A stretch of 64,000 nucleotides of DNA, from contig DASZTG010000054.1 of assembly GCA_035548375.1 (NCBI GenBank), positions 1 to 64,000 of the forward strand, written 5' to 3'. Source of the stretch: JACQAP01 sp035548375. GTDB lineage: Bacteria > Pseudomonadota > Gammaproteobacteria > Burkholderiales > JACQAP01. Positions within the stretch are counted from its first letter, which is position 1. The number at the start of each line of letters is the position of its first letter. A program made the position numbers and the translations under genes. Under the pieces are notes generated by a model. The model had not been told where the DNA came from. It made no database searches and worked only from the letters and a program-made list of their open reading frames with translations. Positions 64,000 through 64,000 of the stretch are shown here, in pieces.

Positions 64000-64000
64000 C

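Overview
This is a 64 kb GC-rich stretch of a Gram-negative chromosome. The leucine-type ABC transporters, the aminoarabinose lipid A pathway, an RND pump with a NodT-type outer-membrane lipoprotein, MASE1 and GGDEF/EAL signalling proteins and many isolated small-molecule enzymes point to a betaproteobacterium, probably Burkholderiales-like. That is inferred from gene content only; there is no rRNA or tRNA gene to confirm it. The genes are dense, often overlap by 4 bases, and usually have clear Shine-Dalgarno sites. No insertion sequence, prophage or CRISPR array was seen.

Layout. 1-2083: NarX/NarL-type two-component pair, the kinase cut by the window edge. 2092-14500 (minus): one eleven-gene operon read from hyuA down to a cupin: hydantoinase/oxoprolinase A and B subunits, a SnoaL-like protein, a complete urea/amide-type ABC importer (binding protein, LivH, LivM, LivG, LivF), an amidase-signature enzyme, a MetX-like alpha/beta hydrolase and an EutQ-like cupin. 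It looks like a self-contained route for import and hydrolysis of an amide or cyclic amide, with a promoter and a perfect dyad just upstream. 15081-19496 (minus): a mandelate-racemase homologue with an altered catalytic lysine, then TfoX-like, DUF302, Sir2, an exported protein and a GlxA/FtrA regulator. 19546-22449 (plus): DUF1272, GST-like and DUF3943 proteins. 22558-31717: mixed single genes (AI-2E permease, beta-propeller, epimerase, 3-hydroxyisobutyrate-dehydrogenase-like enzyme, MASE1 hybrid kinase, small lipoprotein, Rid protein, CinA-like amidase).

32014-33210 is a beta-propeller lipoprotein with lower GC than its neighbours. 33332-36572 (minus) pairs a molybdopterin oxidoreductase with an orphan amino-acid-type binding protein. 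36698-43823 (plus) is a compact arn operon (arnT, one ArnE/F-type gene, arnB, arnC, separate arnA formyltransferase and decarboxylase genes, arnD) for adding 4-amino-4-deoxy-L-arabinose to lipid A, which usually lowers sensitivity to cationic peptides. 43840-47624 (minus): an MFS transporter, a COG0523 (CobW-like) metallochaperone GTPase, a short CxxC protein and a polysaccharide deacetylase, with a CACGGAG inverted-repeat element between them. 47940-52814: release factor 3, an NmrA-like protein, a nitronate-monooxygenase-like enzyme, an orphan bufferin-like cysteine-rich peptide and a PhnZ-like HD protein. 52898-58903 (minus) is a complete RND efflux operon. 59266-63999: two small envelope proteins, a haem-oxygenase-fold diiron protein and a PAS-GGDEF-EAL protein cut by the window end.

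The best candidates for undescribed biology are the eleven-gene amide operon with its dyad promoter, the orphan bufferin-like peptide, the racemase with Lys-to-Arg at its catalytic base, and the molybdoenzyme/binding-protein pair.
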